Source: Candidatus Fermentithermobacillaceae bacterium UBA3951 (lineage in GTDB: Bacteria > Bacillota > Sulfobacillia > Fermentithermobacillales > Fermentithermobacillaceae). From it: 13,694 nt of DNA. The DNA lies in the NCBI GenBank assembly GCA_002385465.1, contig DGDN01000011.1, positions 17,266 to 30,959 of the forward strand, written 5' to 3'. Shown here one piece after another: positions 13,233 to 13,694 of this stretch (its first letter is position 1; each line of letters begins with the position of its first letter). Both the position numbers and the translations under genes were made by a program. The notes below the pieces were generated by a model. That model ran no database searches, was not told the origin of the DNA, and worked only from the letters and a program-made list of their open reading frames with translations.

Positions 13233-13694
13233 CTAGTATTCCACGCTCTTCTGAGAAGAAAGCGCGAGGCTCTCCTTCGTGGGGCGGATGGCCCAAAGCG
13301 CGCGCGTAACTTTTCCGGCAACATAAGACGCCCGGGCCAAAGCAAAGGAAGTTTCAAGGTCGATTGAGAAGAAAAAGCAGGCCCCTTCAAATACCGGATC
13401 CACGCGTACCAGCGGCTTCTTACGAAAACGGGTGCCTTGGCGCCTCGCGACACTCAACCCGATCCCCGCCAAAGCGTTTATGGCCCCGCATAGCATTGCC
13501 GTTTCATAGGCGTCGCCGGTACCGGCCTTGGCGATAATCCTGACCTTGTCGAAGGTGACTGCCCTCAGGATGAGGGTAATGGCTTCTCTAAAGTCCGAGT
13601 AGCGGCCCTGGGCGACGGCCAAGGCATTGCGCATCCGTTTGAGCGTCTCGGTGAGAGCCCGTCTTTCGCGGTTGTCACCGCCCGCGCGCCCCTC
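13233..13694 (-). CDS. DUF2953 family protein, YtfI-like (partial, 5' end beyond window)
   Basis: The frame ending at TAG 13233-13235 is open to the right edge of the window, so the start and N-terminal part lie outside. About 153 residues are visible. The core pattern is GTGDAYETAMLCGAINALAGIGL, which matches the GTGDAAETGxLxG signature of DUF2953, followed by LVRVDPVFEGACFFFSIDLETSF and a C-terminal run to KSVEY. The internal ATG at 13634 is not a likely start because coding likeness continues upstream. DUF2953 proteins have no known activity. They usually carry an N-terminal membrane helix and are encoded directly before ytfJ in spore formers, as here. Confidence 0.75.
   Translation of the reverse strand, partial: EGRAGGDNRERRALTETLKRMRNALAVAQGRYSDFREAITLILRAVTFDKVRIIAKAGTGDAYETAMLCGAINALAGIGLSVARRQGTRFRKKPLVRVDPVFEGACFFFSIDLETSFALARASYVAGKVTRALWAIRPTKESLALSSQKSVEY

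Overview
The window looks like chromosomal DNA of a spore-forming member of the Bacillota, probably a Clostridia-type or deeper-branching thermophile-like lineage. The evidence is spmA/spmB, a ytfJ (gerW) homologue, an alpha/beta-type small acid-soluble spore protein (SASP), strong AGGAGG ribosome sites, frequent GTG/TTG starts and a GC content by eye in the high fifties. No mobile element, CRISPR array, tRNA or rRNA was seen. Genus cannot be fixed from this sequence alone.

Layout. (1) 1-1876, plus strand: the tail of an unidentified gene (possibly pxpA), then a fused PxpB-PxpC 5-oxoprolinase protein. (2) 1935-5036, minus strand: a vitamin B12-type ABC importer operon (binding lipoprotein, permease, ATPase) behind an adenosylcobalamin riboswitch and an intrinsic terminator. 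(3) 5121-5378, plus strand: a small two-helix membrane protein of unknown function. (4) 5375-7669, minus strand: ridA, an RsuA/RluB-type pseudouridine synthase gene and a nicotinate phosphoribosyltransferase gene, tightly packed. (5) 7806-8444, plus strand: a CBS-CBS-ACT sensor protein of AcuB type. (6) 8441-9555, minus strand: spmA-spmB. (7) 9611-13694, minus strand: a DUF2953 gene (5' end beyond the window), ytfJ, ku, a stand-alone LigD-type ligase, a stand-alone LigD-type polymerase and a SASP gene, all close together and ending at a GC-rich hairpin.

The most interesting region is (7). The complete bacterial end-joining set (Ku, ligase, polymerase) sits between a ytfJ-type sporulation gene, with which ku shares a TAATG stop/start, and a gene for a DNA-coating spore protein. 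This suggests that end joining here is a spore function, made in the forespore with SASP and used on breaks found at germination. The SASP gene itself is odd. Its homologous reading frame begins with an arginine-rich leader behind a perfect Shine-Dalgarno site, but the codon at the start position is GTA. The protein also carries its N-terminal SASP motif twice.

Other points worth checking are an ABC ATPase whose Q-loop glutamine is replaced by aspartate, two convergent gene pairs whose stop codons interlock (CTAA and CTAG), and a readable terminator/antiterminator switch downstream of the B12 riboswitch.
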